Of a stretch of DNA of 64,000 nucleotides, positions 28,671-37,271 are shown in pieces. Below the pieces are notes generated by a model. It was given only the letters and a program-made list of their open reading frames with translations, did no database searches and was not told the origin of the DNA. A program made the translations under genes and the position numbers. The DNA lies in assembly GCA_014873095.1 (NCBI GenBank), contig CP050848.1, positions 3,593,850-3,657,849 of the forward strand, written 5' to 3'. Within the stretch, counting starts at the first letter, position 1. Every line of letters starts with the position of its first letter. The stretch comes from Planctomycetales bacterium ZRK34. Lineage in GTDB: Bacteria; Planctomycetota; Phycisphaerae; Phycisphaerales; Zrk34.

Positions 28671-29552
28671 TCAGTCTCCTGCTTCCAGTGCGGCGCGACC
28701 TTTGGCGGCGGCGTCGGCGGCGCGTTGGCGAATCTCATCCTGCGAAGGCAGGTTCAACAGTACTTCTTTGGGGATGTCCATCTGCCCGGCGAGTTTATTC
28801 AGGCATCGAATCCGCTCGGACAGAGCACGCTTCTCATCGCGTTCCTTGGCGAAACGTTCCTTTGCGGCGGACGACCGCTGCTTGAGCTGGGCGTAGATGT
28901 CGCCACCAAGCAACGATGAAATATCGACCTTCATCGCCTCGCGTTTCAGGTCGTCTTCCCGAATCTGGTCGCCGTTGATCGGCCCCTGTGAATACTTGGG
29001 GAACATGATCGCCACTTCCGGGCAGACGCGCGAGCAGGCGGGGCAGTCGGTCTTACAGTTGTCGTTGTTTTGCACCTGGATTTTGTTGTCAGCATCGACG
29101 CCGTACACACCGAACAGGCAGAACGAAAGGCACTGCATGCAGTTGGTGCAACGGCTGTAATCGATCACCGGGAACCAGGGCTTCCACTGGCCGGGCTGAT
29201 TGACCGCCACGTCCAGTTCGCCGAGCGTCTGATCGATCTGTTGTACAACCGCCTGGTCATCTGTGTCTGTCAGGTGCAGCAGATGCAACGTCACGCGGCC
29301 GGCGGCGTCTTCAACCTGCGGCGGCTGCCCGCCTTCGAAGCGACCGATCACCAGCAGCACTGATTCTTCCACCGAGGCGAGCGTTCCGGGCGTCATGTCG
29401 TCGGCCGGCTGGGGGCCTGTGCATGTGACGGTCAATCCACGTTCCAGCAGGGCGCGCATGATTCGGTAGCGACTGTCACCATCCAGTGGGTCGGCACCGA
29501 GCCCTTCATAAAGCACAATTCGAACGCGTGGACTTTTCGTTGCTTTGATCAA
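28671..29552 (-). CDS. Ferredoxin-like protein with two 4Fe-4S clusters
   Basis: This 293-residue protein has three parts. The N-terminal domain (1-125) is of unknown fold (RIVLYEGLGADPLDGDSRYR). Next is a double 4Fe-4S domain with Cys135, Cys138, Cys141 and Cys145 (CTNCMQC...), then Cys166, Cys170, Cys173 and Cys177 with an irregular CxxxCxxCxxxC spacing. A charged helical tail (205-290) follows. It probably supplies electrons to the neighbouring radical SAM protein. The first bases overlap the preceding Cys-rich gene by four (ATGA). Confidence 0.9.
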   Translation of the reverse strand: MIKATKSPRVRIVLYEGLGADPLDGDSRYRIMRALLERGLTVTCTGPQPADDMTPGTLASVEESVLLVIGRFEGGQPPQVEDAAGRVTLHLLHLTDTDDQAVVQQIDQTLGELDVAVNQPGQWKPWFPVIDYSRCTNCMQCLSFCLFGVYGVDADNKIQVQNNDNCKTDCPACSRVCPEVAIMFPKYSQGPINGDQIREDDLKREAMKVDISSLLGGDIYAQLKQRSSAAKERFAKERDEKRALSERIRCLNKLAGQMDIPKEVLLNLPSQDEIRQRAADAAAKGRAALEAGD

Positions 29553-29938
29553 GTGTCAACCTCCCCGTCGTTGAGCAGGTTGTCAGCGATCGTGTCCGCA
29601 TCGTCGGTGCGCATGTTCAGCACGTGTACATCATCTGTCGACAGCGGCGCGCCGGCCGCCTCGAAAAGTCCGTGCACCGCCCGCTTGTAGCACGCGGCGA
29701 TTTTCACCCCGCCGCATTCGGCGATGCGATTCAGCGCCGGGTCATGTCGGGCGGACATTTCGCAGAGATCAGCGACGGTATCAAAAGCCCGTCCGGATTC
29801 GCACAGCCGCTGGAGTACGCGATCTTTCACGTCTTCAGGCACCACGTCGGCATAGGCGCAGCGGCAATACAGCACGCGCAGTGGGCGCGCATTGGGGGAA
29901 GCGTCGGCGGAGCGGGTTGATCGTTCGTCGTGTGGCAT
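29549..29938 (-). CDS. Small Cys-rich protein, unknown family
   Basis: This 129-residue protein has Cys25, Cys27, Cys46, Cys59, Cys75 and Cys83 in YCRCAYADVV, LCESG, DLCEMS, ECGGV and AACYKRAV. The CxC pair and the alternating Cys pattern suggest a metal or Fe-S site, faintly like pieces of heterodisulfide-reductase-type proteins. I do not recognise the family. It lies seven bases after the CobW-type gene and overlaps the ferredoxin start by four bases, so it is a fixed member of the operon rather than a chance frame. Confidence 0.75.
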   Translation of the reverse strand: MPHDERSTRSADASPNARPLRVLYCRCAYADVVPEDVKDRVLQRLCESGRAFDTVADLCEMSARHDPALNRIAECGGVKIAACYKRAVHGLFEAAGAPLSTDDVHVLNMRTDDADTIADNLLNDGEVDT

Positions 29939-29945
29939 ACAGGTT

Positions 29946-31097
29946 TCAGGTTTGTGCTGCGAAAGGCGTCAACTGCTGAGCATCGGGCATACGCCACGTC
30001 GGCTGCGGGGGCGACGGACGGAACCGGGCCATGTGCTCAAGCTCCAGTTGAACGCCGACCAGGCGTTTGGATTGCCATGCGATCGCATTCTGCAGCACTT
30101 TCTCCAGCAGGACCGGATCGGCCTCGGCACGCAGATTAATCAGCAGTTGCCCCTGCCGCATGCGTTCGACCAGCGACTGGGCAAGCTCGGGCACGAAACT
30201 GTTGTCGACGATGTTGAGCACAGCCACGCGCCCGTCGTGTCCACGCGGCAGCAGGGTCATCTTCAAATGGGCGATTTCGGCCGTCGCCGCGGCGAGTTCT
30301 CGCTGCATGCGCTCAGCCAACTCCATCATCAGCACTTCGCCATCAAACGGCTCGGCGGCATTGATGTTCAGCGTGGCGTTGAGCCAGCCCATCAGTGCTT
30401 CACCCTCGGCATAGGTGTTGTAGTCGATCTCCATTGTGGCGCGTTCACCGGTCATCTGGCTTTCCAGCAGGCTGAACCAATCTTCGAGGCCGACTCCGTC
30501 GCGTGTTGAGACCGCCAGCACGCGCGCCGCGGGAAATTCCGTTTGCAGTTTATCTGTCAGACGCTGCAAATCTGTTTCGTTAAGCAGATCGATCTTGTTG
30601 ATGACGATCAGGTCGGCTTCTTCCAGTTGCTTGCGGTAAACGTAGATCACCTTCTCGGAAAACGAGCGACCCTCCTGAAGTCCGAGCACGCGCATCGCCC
30701 GAATCGGATCCACCAGCACGCTCAAGGGCGCCACGCGATACTGCTGGCCGTAGATGCGCTGCAGCGGATAGCTGACCGTGGCGACCAGGTCCGTGCACGA
30801 TCCGACCGGCTCGGCGATGAACACATCCGGCGCTGCCTCAGCTTCCAGTTGCCGAGAGGCTTCGACCAGGGAGTCGAATCGACAGCAGAAACATCCGCCG
30901 GCGATCTCCTGCACATCGAAACCCGCGGCACGAAGCATGGCGGTATCGACCAGCCCGATCGACTGATCGTTGGTGATCAGACCGACCCGACGGCCGGCGT
31001 CGCGCAGGTGGCGCGCCAGCGCAAGCACCGCGGTGGTTTTACCGGCGCCGAGAAAGCCGCCGAGCATGACATATTGGGCAGGGTTCTGGCGCGTCAT
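29946..31097 (-). CDS. CobW/COG0523-type P-loop GTPase
   Basis: This 383-residue GTP-dependent metallochaperone-like protein has Walker A GGFLGAGKTT near the N-terminus. GCFCC is the CxCC metal motif that defines COG0523. VLVDPIRA and VINKIDLL (NKxD) complete the GTPase. The start at 31097 (MTRQNP) overlaps the upstream GcvH-like stop by four bases; a longer frame is unnecessary. In this operon it may deliver metal or drive assembly of an Fe-S or metal site on a neighbour. It is not linked to cobalamin genes here. Confidence 0.9.
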   Translation of the reverse strand: MTRQNPAQYVMLGGFLGAGKTTAVLALARHLRDAGRRVGLITNDQSIGLVDTAMLRAAGFDVQEIAGGCFCCRFDSLVEASRQLEAEAAPDVFIAEPVGSCTDLVATVSYPLQRIYGQQYRVAPLSVLVDPIRAMRVLGLQEGRSFSEKVIYVYRKQLEEADLIVINKIDLLNETDLQRLTDKLQTEFPAARVLAVSTRDGVGLEDWFSLLESQMTGERATMEIDYNTYAEGEALMGWLNATLNINAAEPFDGEVLMMELAERMQRELAAATAEIAHLKMTLLPRGHDGRVAVLNIVDNSFVPELAQSLVERMRQGQLLINLRAEADPVLLEKVLQNAIAWQSKRLVGVQLELEHMARFRPSPPQPTWRMPDAQQLTPFAAQT

Positions 31098-31570
31098 GGG
31101 GTTGTTTCTCCGAGCATCTTGTCGATGTGTGCATCGAGCAATTGGGTGTAGCCTTGGGCGTCGACACATTGGGGATCCGGTTGGCCATCGACGGTGTAAA
31201 GCCAGCCGTCGCCGTGCGGGTCGCTGTCGATCAGCGCCGGGTCGTCGGCCAGTTGCTGGTTGACACCAAGAAATCGTCCCTCGGCGACGCAGAATATATC
31301 ACTGACTGCTTTGAACGCCTCAATCCAGCCGATCTCCTGTCCGCATTGGACCGGGGCGTCAGGTTGGATAGTGAATTCGAATTCGACGATATCACCGAGC
31401 ATGCGTTTAGCGAAGCGTGTGAGTCCGATGCGCCATGTGCCGTCAGGCTGGCGGCTGAGCCAGTAATGCGAACGGCTGTAAAGACGATCCAGCGGCAACC
31501 TCGCCGAAAATCGCGATCGGTGGTAGCGGAGCTGGTCGGGTTCACAGTCGGTCATAGGCGCAACACGCAT
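31094..31570 (-). CDS. GcvH-like lipoyl carrier protein
   Basis: This 158-residue protein has a glycine-cleavage H fold: RIGLTRFAKRMLGDIVEFEF, GQEIGWIEAFKAVSDI and DPHGDGWLY. The lipoylation lysine is kept as Lys87 in EAFKAVS (ESVKAVS in classical GcvH). No gcvT, gcvP or lipoate ligase gene is nearby. A dedicated lipoyl carrier for this operon is therefore more likely than a role in glycine cleavage, as seen for lipoate-binding proteins of other Fe-S-rich systems. Its stop overlaps the CobW start. MTDCEP at 31555 is an alternative start. Confidence 0.88.
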   Translation of the reverse strand: MRVAPMTDCEPDQLRYHRSRFSARLPLDRLYSRSHYWLSRQPDGTWRIGLTRFAKRMLGDIVEFEFTIQPDAPVQCGQEIGWIEAFKAVSDIFCVAEGRFLGVNQQLADDPALIDSDPHGDGWLYTVDGQPDPQCVDAQGYTQLLDAHIDKMLGETTP

Positions 31571-31645
31571 AGGGCTTTTTCTGATCGACGCAAGATGTTT
31601 GCTGGCGGATCATACCACCGTGCCTGCGAGATTTCTCCCGCGGGG

Positions 31646-32827
31646 TCAGGTTACTCGGCCAGGGGTGAAAGTCGGTCGCAATTGACGCACAACCTCGACG
31701 AATGCGGGCCAATCCGGCTCGTCGGTCATGTGGCACCAGGAAAACCGCAACGCCCCGGCAGCCTCGTCGGCGCCAATACCCATGGCTGCCAGAACGTGGC
31801 TGCAGACCTTCGATGAGGCAGTGCATGCGGCCCCGTCACTGATCGCCGCCAGATGGTTTGTGGCGTCGATGACCAGCTCGTTGCTCAAGCCGGGGAATGA
31901 CAGATTGACGATGTGCGGCAGGCGGCGGTTCGGGTCGCCGTGAAGGGTCGGCTTCAGCGGTGCAAGTGCCTTCAGCAGATGATCGCCAAACGCCGTGCAG
32001 CGGGTCGTCCATTGATCTGATTCACTGGCAGCCAGTTCCGACGCGGCCCCGAGCCCGGCGATCAGCGGCACCGCCAGCGTACCGGGGCGCAGGCCGGTTT
32101 CCTGCCCACCGCCGAAGGTCAGCGGCGACAGCGGCGGCCGCTCGCCATGACGCTTGCGACGGATCAGTGCTCCGACGCCTTTCGGGGCGTACAGCTTGTG
32201 TCCGCTGATGCTGATCAGATCGATGCGCTTGTGCTTGAGATCGGGTAGATGTTTGCCGAATCCCTGCGCGGCATCCACGTGAAAATACGCCGAGTGATCG
32301 GCCAGCAGGTCGGCGATCTCCGCAACGGGTTGAAGCACACCGGTTTCGTTGTTCACATGCATGGCCGACACCAGCAGCGTACGGTCACTCACCGCCCGGG
32401 CGATTGCCTCCGGCTCGACATATCCGCCGGCCGTCGGCTGGACGAAAGTCACCGAAAAGCCTCGCTCCGCCAGTACCTCCAGCGGTTCCATGACGGCGCG
32501 GTGTTCGATGGCCGTGCTGACGATGTGCGTGCGACCCGTCGATTGTCCGTACTCAGCAAGGCCGAGGATGGCGAGATTGTTCGACTCGGTCGCGCCGCTG
32601 GTGAACACCACCTCGCCACGTGTGGCGTCGACCACTGCGCCGACCTGCGTGCGGGCGCGCTCCACGGCACGCCGGGCATCTGTACCGTATCGATGCGTCG
32701 TGGAACCGGCGTTGCCGAAGTCGACATCCAGATAGCGTAACACCACCTCGCGCACGCGCGGCTCGAGCGGGGTGGTCGCCGCGCAGTCCAGATATGGAAT
32801 CGGTGTGTTGTCAGCGGCGGGGGGCAG
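31646..32827 (-). CDS. Cysteine desulfurase (NifS/IscS class)
   Basis: This PLP enzyme draws sulfur from cysteine for Fe-S or lipoyl-type cofactors. Family marks are IPYLDCAATTPLEP at the N-terminus, VVFTSGATESNNLAI, HVDAAQGFGKH, and the PLP lysine in DLISISGHKLYAPKG. The catalytic Cys is in DGAACTASS. There is no ATG, GTG or TTG near the family's usual start. A CTG at 32827 lies six bases after a perfect GGAGG, is in frame, and gives the normal length (about 393 aa), so it is chosen. It leads the nine-gene operon, 75 bases ahead of the GcvH-like gene, and probably feeds its Fe-S and lipoyl proteins. Confidence 0.92.
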   Translation of the reverse strand: MPPAADNTPIPYLDCAATTPLEPRVREVVLRYLDVDFGNAGSTTHRYGTDARRAVERARTQVGAVVDATRGEVVFTSGATESNNLAILGLAEYGQSTGRTHIVSTAIEHRAVMEPLEVLAERGFSVTFVQPTAGGYVEPEAIARAVSDRTLLVSAMHVNNETGVLQPVAEIADLLADHSAYFHVDAAQGFGKHLPDLKHKRIDLISISGHKLYAPKGVGALIRRKRHGERPPLSPLTFGGGQETGLRPGTLAVPLIAGLGAASELAASESDQWTTRCTAFGDHLLKALAPLKPTLHGDPNRRLPHIVNLSFPGLSNELVIDATNHLAAISDGAACTASSKVCSHVLAAMGIGADEAAGALRFSWCHMTDEPDWPAFVEVVRQLRPTFTPGRVT

Positions 32828-32856
32828 GGGCGGCCTCCAATTCGAGGAAAAACTCA

Positions 32857-32866
32857 ATTGTATAAT
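32857..32866. promoter_or_regulatory. Overlapping divergent -10 elements
   Basis: TATAAT on the plus strand (32861-32866) and TACAAT on the minus strand (32862 down to 32857) overlap by two bases. The minus element would start transcription some 20-25 bases before the CTG of the cysteine desulfurase. The plus element is about 60 bases before the glycoside hydrolase start. No good -35 is visible for either. Confidence 0.4.
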
Positions 32867-32927
32867 AACGTTAAAATATTGCTGCCAAATGGTGCAACAT
32901 TTTATCACAGATGACGTCTGGCTACTT

Positions 32928-35900
32928 ATGCGAAATCTATGCTTGCTGGCGTGTTGGGTTTTTGCGGGGGCGGTTTTTGCGGAAGAGCCGCCGGTGGTGG
33001 ATGTGCCGCTGAAGCCGATGGTGTTGACCGAGGGCGACGTGGTCTTGCGGGCCGACAGGCCGGCGGTATTACCGATTAATGTACCGCTGGTGTCACACGT
33101 GGCCCTGGAGCCGGGGGATGTACGATCGCTGGAGTTAACGCTCAAGTGTCGGCGGACCAAGGCCCGAATCGACACGCTGTTCCGCCTGGACGCCGATCGG
33201 GCGGAATTCGATCTGCAGCAGCACGAGAGCCTGCAGGCGATCCGTTTGAACGCAGGGCAGACACTGGCGTTGGTCGGATGGAAATCGAGTTGGCATTACG
33301 ATGGCTCGGTCAAAATCGAACATCTGGCCCTGACGCGTCAAGACGCCTCCGGCAAGGTGGTGACCATCCCGCTGCCGGAGACATTCAAAGACGGCGTTGC
33401 GGAGACCGAGCATGGGCGCTTCGAATTGGCCGGGCTCAGCAATCGTGACAAATTTCCGCTGATTGATGGGCAGGCGAAGGTAGAAACCAAAGGGGATGCG
33501 TATACCGTCGCCGGAGCCCTCCGCGTCACGATGAAGGTTGTAAATGGCACGCTGTACATTCACACCAACGGCCGAGCGAGTTGGGACAAGGGGTTCAATT
33601 GGGCGCCGGCCCTGCTGTTTACCCCTAAAACCGATGGCGTGTACGCATGCCGCGGCCAAGCGACGCTGCGCAGCGTACAGGACAAGCAGAACATGAGTCT
33701 GCTCATCGGGGTGTTGCGTTCAACGGGACCGCCGCTGACTGGTCAGAAACTCAGCATTCATCGTGTGACCGGTGGCAAAAGCGCAGATGTAGATAGCGAG
33801 CCGCTGTACACACACACCTTCAAGGGCACCGGCGACGGCAGGGCGGAACAGGTCACCTTTGATATCACAGGGCCGATGCATCAGTCGCTGACGACGACGG
33901 CGGCGGACATCGCGTCACTGGTAGCGGTCATCGAAGGGGATGACCAGGCCGATGGCGCCGTGACGATTCAGAAAGATGCCGAGGGGCTGCTGAAAGTCGT
34001 ATCCCGCCCCAAGCACGTGCTCTTCGACACGGCGATCAAACCCGAGCCGGGCGTCTACGCGCAGATGCGCGACGGCAAGCTTTACTACGGTGACCGCAGG
34101 CTCCGGCTATGGAGCACGGTCATGGACGGCTCCGGCCAGCGCTTCCGAGCGCTGGGGTTCAACTGCTTGCGGATGTGGGGACAGAGCGACTTTTACTCCG
34201 CCGACTCTGCCAAACGGGGTGAGTCGATGCGGTACGAGAAGGGGGACGGCTCGTCGCTGGATCGCTACGACCGCCAGTTCGCCGACATGAAATCCAACGG
34301 CATGTTCATCATGGTCGCCACGACTGTCGGGCGAGGCATGCCGCTCAAGTGGATTCGAGGTGATGATTCATGGATCGCCGGCGGCGACGATTGGGAACAA
34401 TGGAAAAATGCGATCGCAAAAAAGGCTGACCCGACATTTGCATATCTCGATGAGCGGTTGTGGAAGGTGCGACTCAAGCACCTGGAAAATTACCTCAATC
34501 ACGTCAACCCCTACACCGGCAAGCGCTACGCCGAAGATGAAGCGATCGCGCTGATCGAACTGGAAAATGAACGAGCAGTCGTCAAGCGTTGGTGTGAGCG
34601 GGGATTTGACCAGTGGCCGGACTACTTCCGAAACAAGTTGCAGCGTCACTGGAACAACTGGCTCCGCGATGTGTACCGAACAAACGATGGTTTGCGTCAG
34701 GCATGGGGCAGACTTGATGACGGCGAGACGCTCGACGGCGACAAGGTGAAACTCGCCCCGGTGCTCAGCGAGCATAAGAAATACCCGGCGCAACGCGGCC
34801 GCGATTTTGTGCGGTTTGCCATGGAACGGGTTGCCAACCGCAATCAGGAATGTGTGACCCTGGCACGTTCGCTGGCGCCGCAGGGCGTCGGATCAAACGT
34901 CGTTCCGTTTTCGTTTGATTCGCAGTACGAACCGAGTCTGCCGTGGCAGTACAGCAACTCGTTGGGCGACACCAGCACGGTCAGCATGTACTTCTGGAAT
35001 CTGGATTCATCGCTGACCAGGCCGCCGTCGCTGTACGTGCTCGATTCGCATCGCACAGATGACAAGCTTGCGGTCGTGTATGAGACCGGTCGATCACGCC
35101 CCAGTCGATACCGCAGCGAGTATCCCTACATGCTGGCTGTCATGACCGCCTGGCAGGATTTCGACATCGTTTCGTGGCACGGCCACTGGATGAAAGGCAG
35201 CCCCGAAGAGCTGATGGCTGGTGTGAATCTGCCGCCGATGAGCCACTTCTGGACCGGCGTGCACCTCGAGCACGATCCGACGATGACCTCCTCGATGGCC
35301 CTGGCCGGCCTGATCTATCGTCACGCTGCCGTCGAAACAGCGCCTGACCCGGTCATCATCGACGTGGGACGCGACGCTGCCATGGGCTACGAACGCTGGC
35401 ACGGTATCGGCGGTTCTGAAATGAGCACGGCCACATTCACCCGCGGCACGCGCGTGCGGTTTCACCCTGATCGCGACGGCGCCATTCTCAATGAAGGCGG
35501 CAATCCGCTGGATCAGTTCACGCCAGGCGATGAGGCGATGCGCACCGGCCGCCATGTGTTGTGGGACTGGCCCCGCGGGCGGTTGATCATTGACAGCCCG
35601 ACGGCAAAGGTCTTCATTGGCCCCACGCCGTCCTCGCACCACTTTGCCGGCGGCATCACCCTCAGTGGAATCAACACGCCGTGGATCGCTTTCGCCATGG
35701 TCAGCGCCGATGGTCGTCCGCTGGTCGGTGACAACGCCACCGACCGTCTGTTCATCAGTGCCGTATACGATTCGCAGAACACCGGCTTCGATTTCGACTG
35801 GTCTGTGGACAACAATCCGAAAAATCAGGCCAAAGCTGTACGCGACCTCGGCCACGCGCCAATCCTCGTCGATCCGGTCCACTACACCCTGTCATTTCCC

Positions 35901-36569
35901 ACCGCGCTGCGCGGCAGGCTTAACGGGTACGACTTCGCCATGCGACAGGTCGATTCACAACAGGTCAATGACGCCAACACCATTCGCCGCCACGGAGAGA
36001 CCTGGTGGATGGGCGAGTTGCACATTGAACAGCGAGGCAAAGCACGTGCGGTTGAAGTCGATTCCAGTCCCGGGGCGGATCATGCAAAACCAGACAGTGA
36101 TGCGCCTGCTGTTGAGTCTACCGATCTCGCGTTGGCCAAGGTTGATCATCCGATGCCGGGTTTGAGTTGGGGCGACAACTTTGCCCGGGCCCATCGTCTG
36201 CTGCGCGAGGCGACTTTCACCCGCGGCACGCTGTTGCCGACGACGACCACCGACGCCGAGCAGCGACGGATCGTGCTGTCGGATACGCGCGGTGTTTTCG
36301 AAAAGCCGGCCGATGTTGAACTGCAGTTTGATGAAGCCGGTCGCATGAAGCGCCTCAGCGTGACGTTCACTGAAAACCCCGCCTTCGTCGACGTGATTGA
36401 TCGGCTCCAGCGTCGCTACGGCGAACCGGTCGCCAAGCATCTGGTCGACACCGCCGAGCGTGAAAGTCGCGTGAAATGGACCGCCCACGCCGACCCGGCT
36501 GACCTCGCTGTCACCGCCACCGAAGTTCAGGGCGTGATTCGGATCCGCTATGATCTGGATCGAAAGTAA
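32928..36569 (+). CDS. Large secreted glycoside hydrolase, clan-A (GH5/GH2-like) fold
   Basis: This 1213-residue exported protein has signal peptide MRNLCLLACWVFAGAVFA. The N-terminal 350 residues are beta-rich. The middle (about 360-760) looks like a TIM-barrel hydrolase: YGDRRLRLWSTVMDGSG, FNCLRMWGQSDF, then ELENE with probable acid/base Glu548, and VVYETG with probable nucleophile Glu719. The C-terminus has further beta domains. It is longer than most known members, and I cannot name its GH family or substrate. It is immediately upstream of sigma cassette 2 on the same strand, separated by 156 bases. Confidence 0.82.
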   Translation: MRNLCLLACWVFAGAVFAEEPPVVDVPLKPMVLTEGDVVLRADRPAVLPINVPLVSHVALEPGDVRSLELTLKCRRTKARIDTLFRLDADRAEFDLQQHESLQAIRLNAGQTLALVGWKSSWHYDGSVKIEHLALTRQDASGKVVTIPLPETFKDGVAETEHGRFELAGLSNRDKFPLIDGQAKVETKGDAYTVAGALRVTMKVVNGTLYIHTNGRASWDKGFNWAPALLFTPKTDGVYACRGQATLRSVQDKQNMSLLIGVLRSTGPPLTGQKLSIHRVTGGKSADVDSEPLYTHTFKGTGDGRAEQVTFDITGPMHQSLTTTAADIASLVAVIEGDDQADGAVTIQKDAEGLLKVVSRPKHVLFDTAIKPEPGVYAQMRDGKLYYGDRRLRLWSTVMDGSGQRFRALGFNCLRMWGQSDFYSADSAKRGESMRYEKGDGSSLDRYDRQFADMKSNGMFIMVATTVGRGMPLKWIRGDDSWIAGGDDWEQWKNAIAKKADPTFAYLDERLWKVRLKHLENYLNHVNPYTGKRYAEDEAIALIELENERAVVKRWCERGFDQWPDYFRNKLQRHWNNWLRDVYRTNDGLRQAWGRLDDGETLDGDKVKLAPVLSEHKKYPAQRGRDFVRFAMERVANRNQECVTLARSLAPQGVGSNVVPFSFDSQYEPSLPWQYSNSLGDTSTVSMYFWNLDSSLTRPPSLYVLDSHRTDDKLAVVYETGRSRPSRYRSEYPYMLAVMTAWQDFDIVSWHGHWMKGSPEELMAGVNLPPMSHFWTGVHLEHDPTMTSSMALAGLIYRHAAVETAPDPVIIDVGRDAAMGYERWHGIGGSEMSTATFTRGTRVRFHPDRDGAILNEGGNPLDQFTPGDEAMRTGRHVLWDWPRGRLIIDSPTAKVFIGPTPSSHHFAGGITLSGINTPWIAFAMVSADGRPLVGDNATDRLFISAVYDSQNTGFDFDWSVDNNPKNQAKAVRDLGHAPILVDPVHYTLSFPTALRGRLNGYDFAMRQVDSQQVNDANTIRRHGETWWMGELHIEQRGKARAVEVDSSPGADHAKPDSDAPAVESTDLALAKVDHPMPGLSWGDNFARAHRLLREATFTRGTLLPTTTTDAEQRRIVLSDTRGVFEKPADVELQFDEAGRMKRLSVTFTENPAFVDVIDRLQRRYGEPVAKHLVDTAERESRVKWTAHADPADLAVTATEVQGVIRIRYDLDRK

Positions 36570-36725
36570 GCTATTTGTCGTGTGGCATGGTGGCACGCTT
36601 GTGTTTAAGTGTTTTTGGATGCAATAGATGTGTCGTGGCATGCCGGCTTCGGGGTGCTTTTTGCCGGTGGGAGATACCAATTTTGGTGTGGGCGTACCTT
36701 ATTGGGTGAGAGGTTTTTCGCAGCC

Positions 36726-37271
36726 ATGGATTCAACGCCTGATGCATCCCGTTTGCATGAGCAGTTCATGCGGTTGTATGCCACGCATCACCGGGAGTTG
36801 TTTGCGTACGTGATGGCGCTGGTGGGTGATGAGCATCAGGCCGAGGAGGTGTTTCAAGACACTTCGGTGACTCTGTGGAAGCAGTTTGAACGCTTTGAGC
36901 CCGGACCGGGTAGTGACTTTGTGCGATGGGCCGCGACGGTGGCGCTGAACCAGGTGCGGAACTATCGGCGGGTGCGTGGACGTGATCGGCATGTTTTTTC
37001 CGAATCGCTGGTCGAGCAACTGGCCGCGGATCGGGCGGCGCTTTTCGAGGAAGATCAGTCGCGGCGTGAGGCACTGGCCACTTGCCTTTCGAAACTGCGC
37101 GATGTCGACCGCCAACTTATCGAGCGGTGCTATGGCGAGGCGCGGTCGTTCAAGCAGATTGCCTCGGACCTGGGCCGACCGGCCAACACAGTCTACAAGG
37201 CTTTGAACCGCATCCGTGCGGCGCTGTTGGAATGTGTCGAACAAACGCTCGGGCTCGGAGGTGACGCATGA
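36726..37271 (+). CDS. ECF sigma factor (Rhodopirellula/Verrucomicrobium type), cassette 2
   Basis: This 181-residue sigma factor shows region 2 in FMRLYATHHRELFAYVMALV, HQAEEVFQDTSVTLWKQF and FVRWAATVALNQVRNYRR. Region 4 shows in LRDVDRQLIERCYGEARS and FKQIASDLGRPANTVYKALNRIR. This is the common planctomycete/verrucomicrobial ECF group. The ATG at 36726 (MDSTPDAS) is preferred over a start 117 bases upstream that would add an unrelated leader. The last four bases overlap the FecR start (ATGA). Confidence 0.93.
   Translation: MDSTPDASRLHEQFMRLYATHHRELFAYVMALVGDEHQAEEVFQDTSVTLWKQFERFEPGPGSDFVRWAATVALNQVRNYRRVRGRDRHVFSESLVEQLAADRAALFEEDQSRREALATCLSKLRDVDRQLIERCYGEARSFKQIASDLGRPANTVYKALNRIRAALLECVEQTLGLGGDA

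Noticed and set aside
27360-28919. 519-codon plus frame opposite the radical SAM gene
   Set aside because: It is a mirror frame of a gene with intact CxxxCxxC and SPASM-like cysteines. The plus frame has no supported start.
36590-36620. Sigma-54-like site (TGGCACG) upstream of sigma factor 2
   Set aside because: The -24-like TGGCACG is present, but the -12 half (TTGC at the right spacing) is missing, and no activator gene is nearby.
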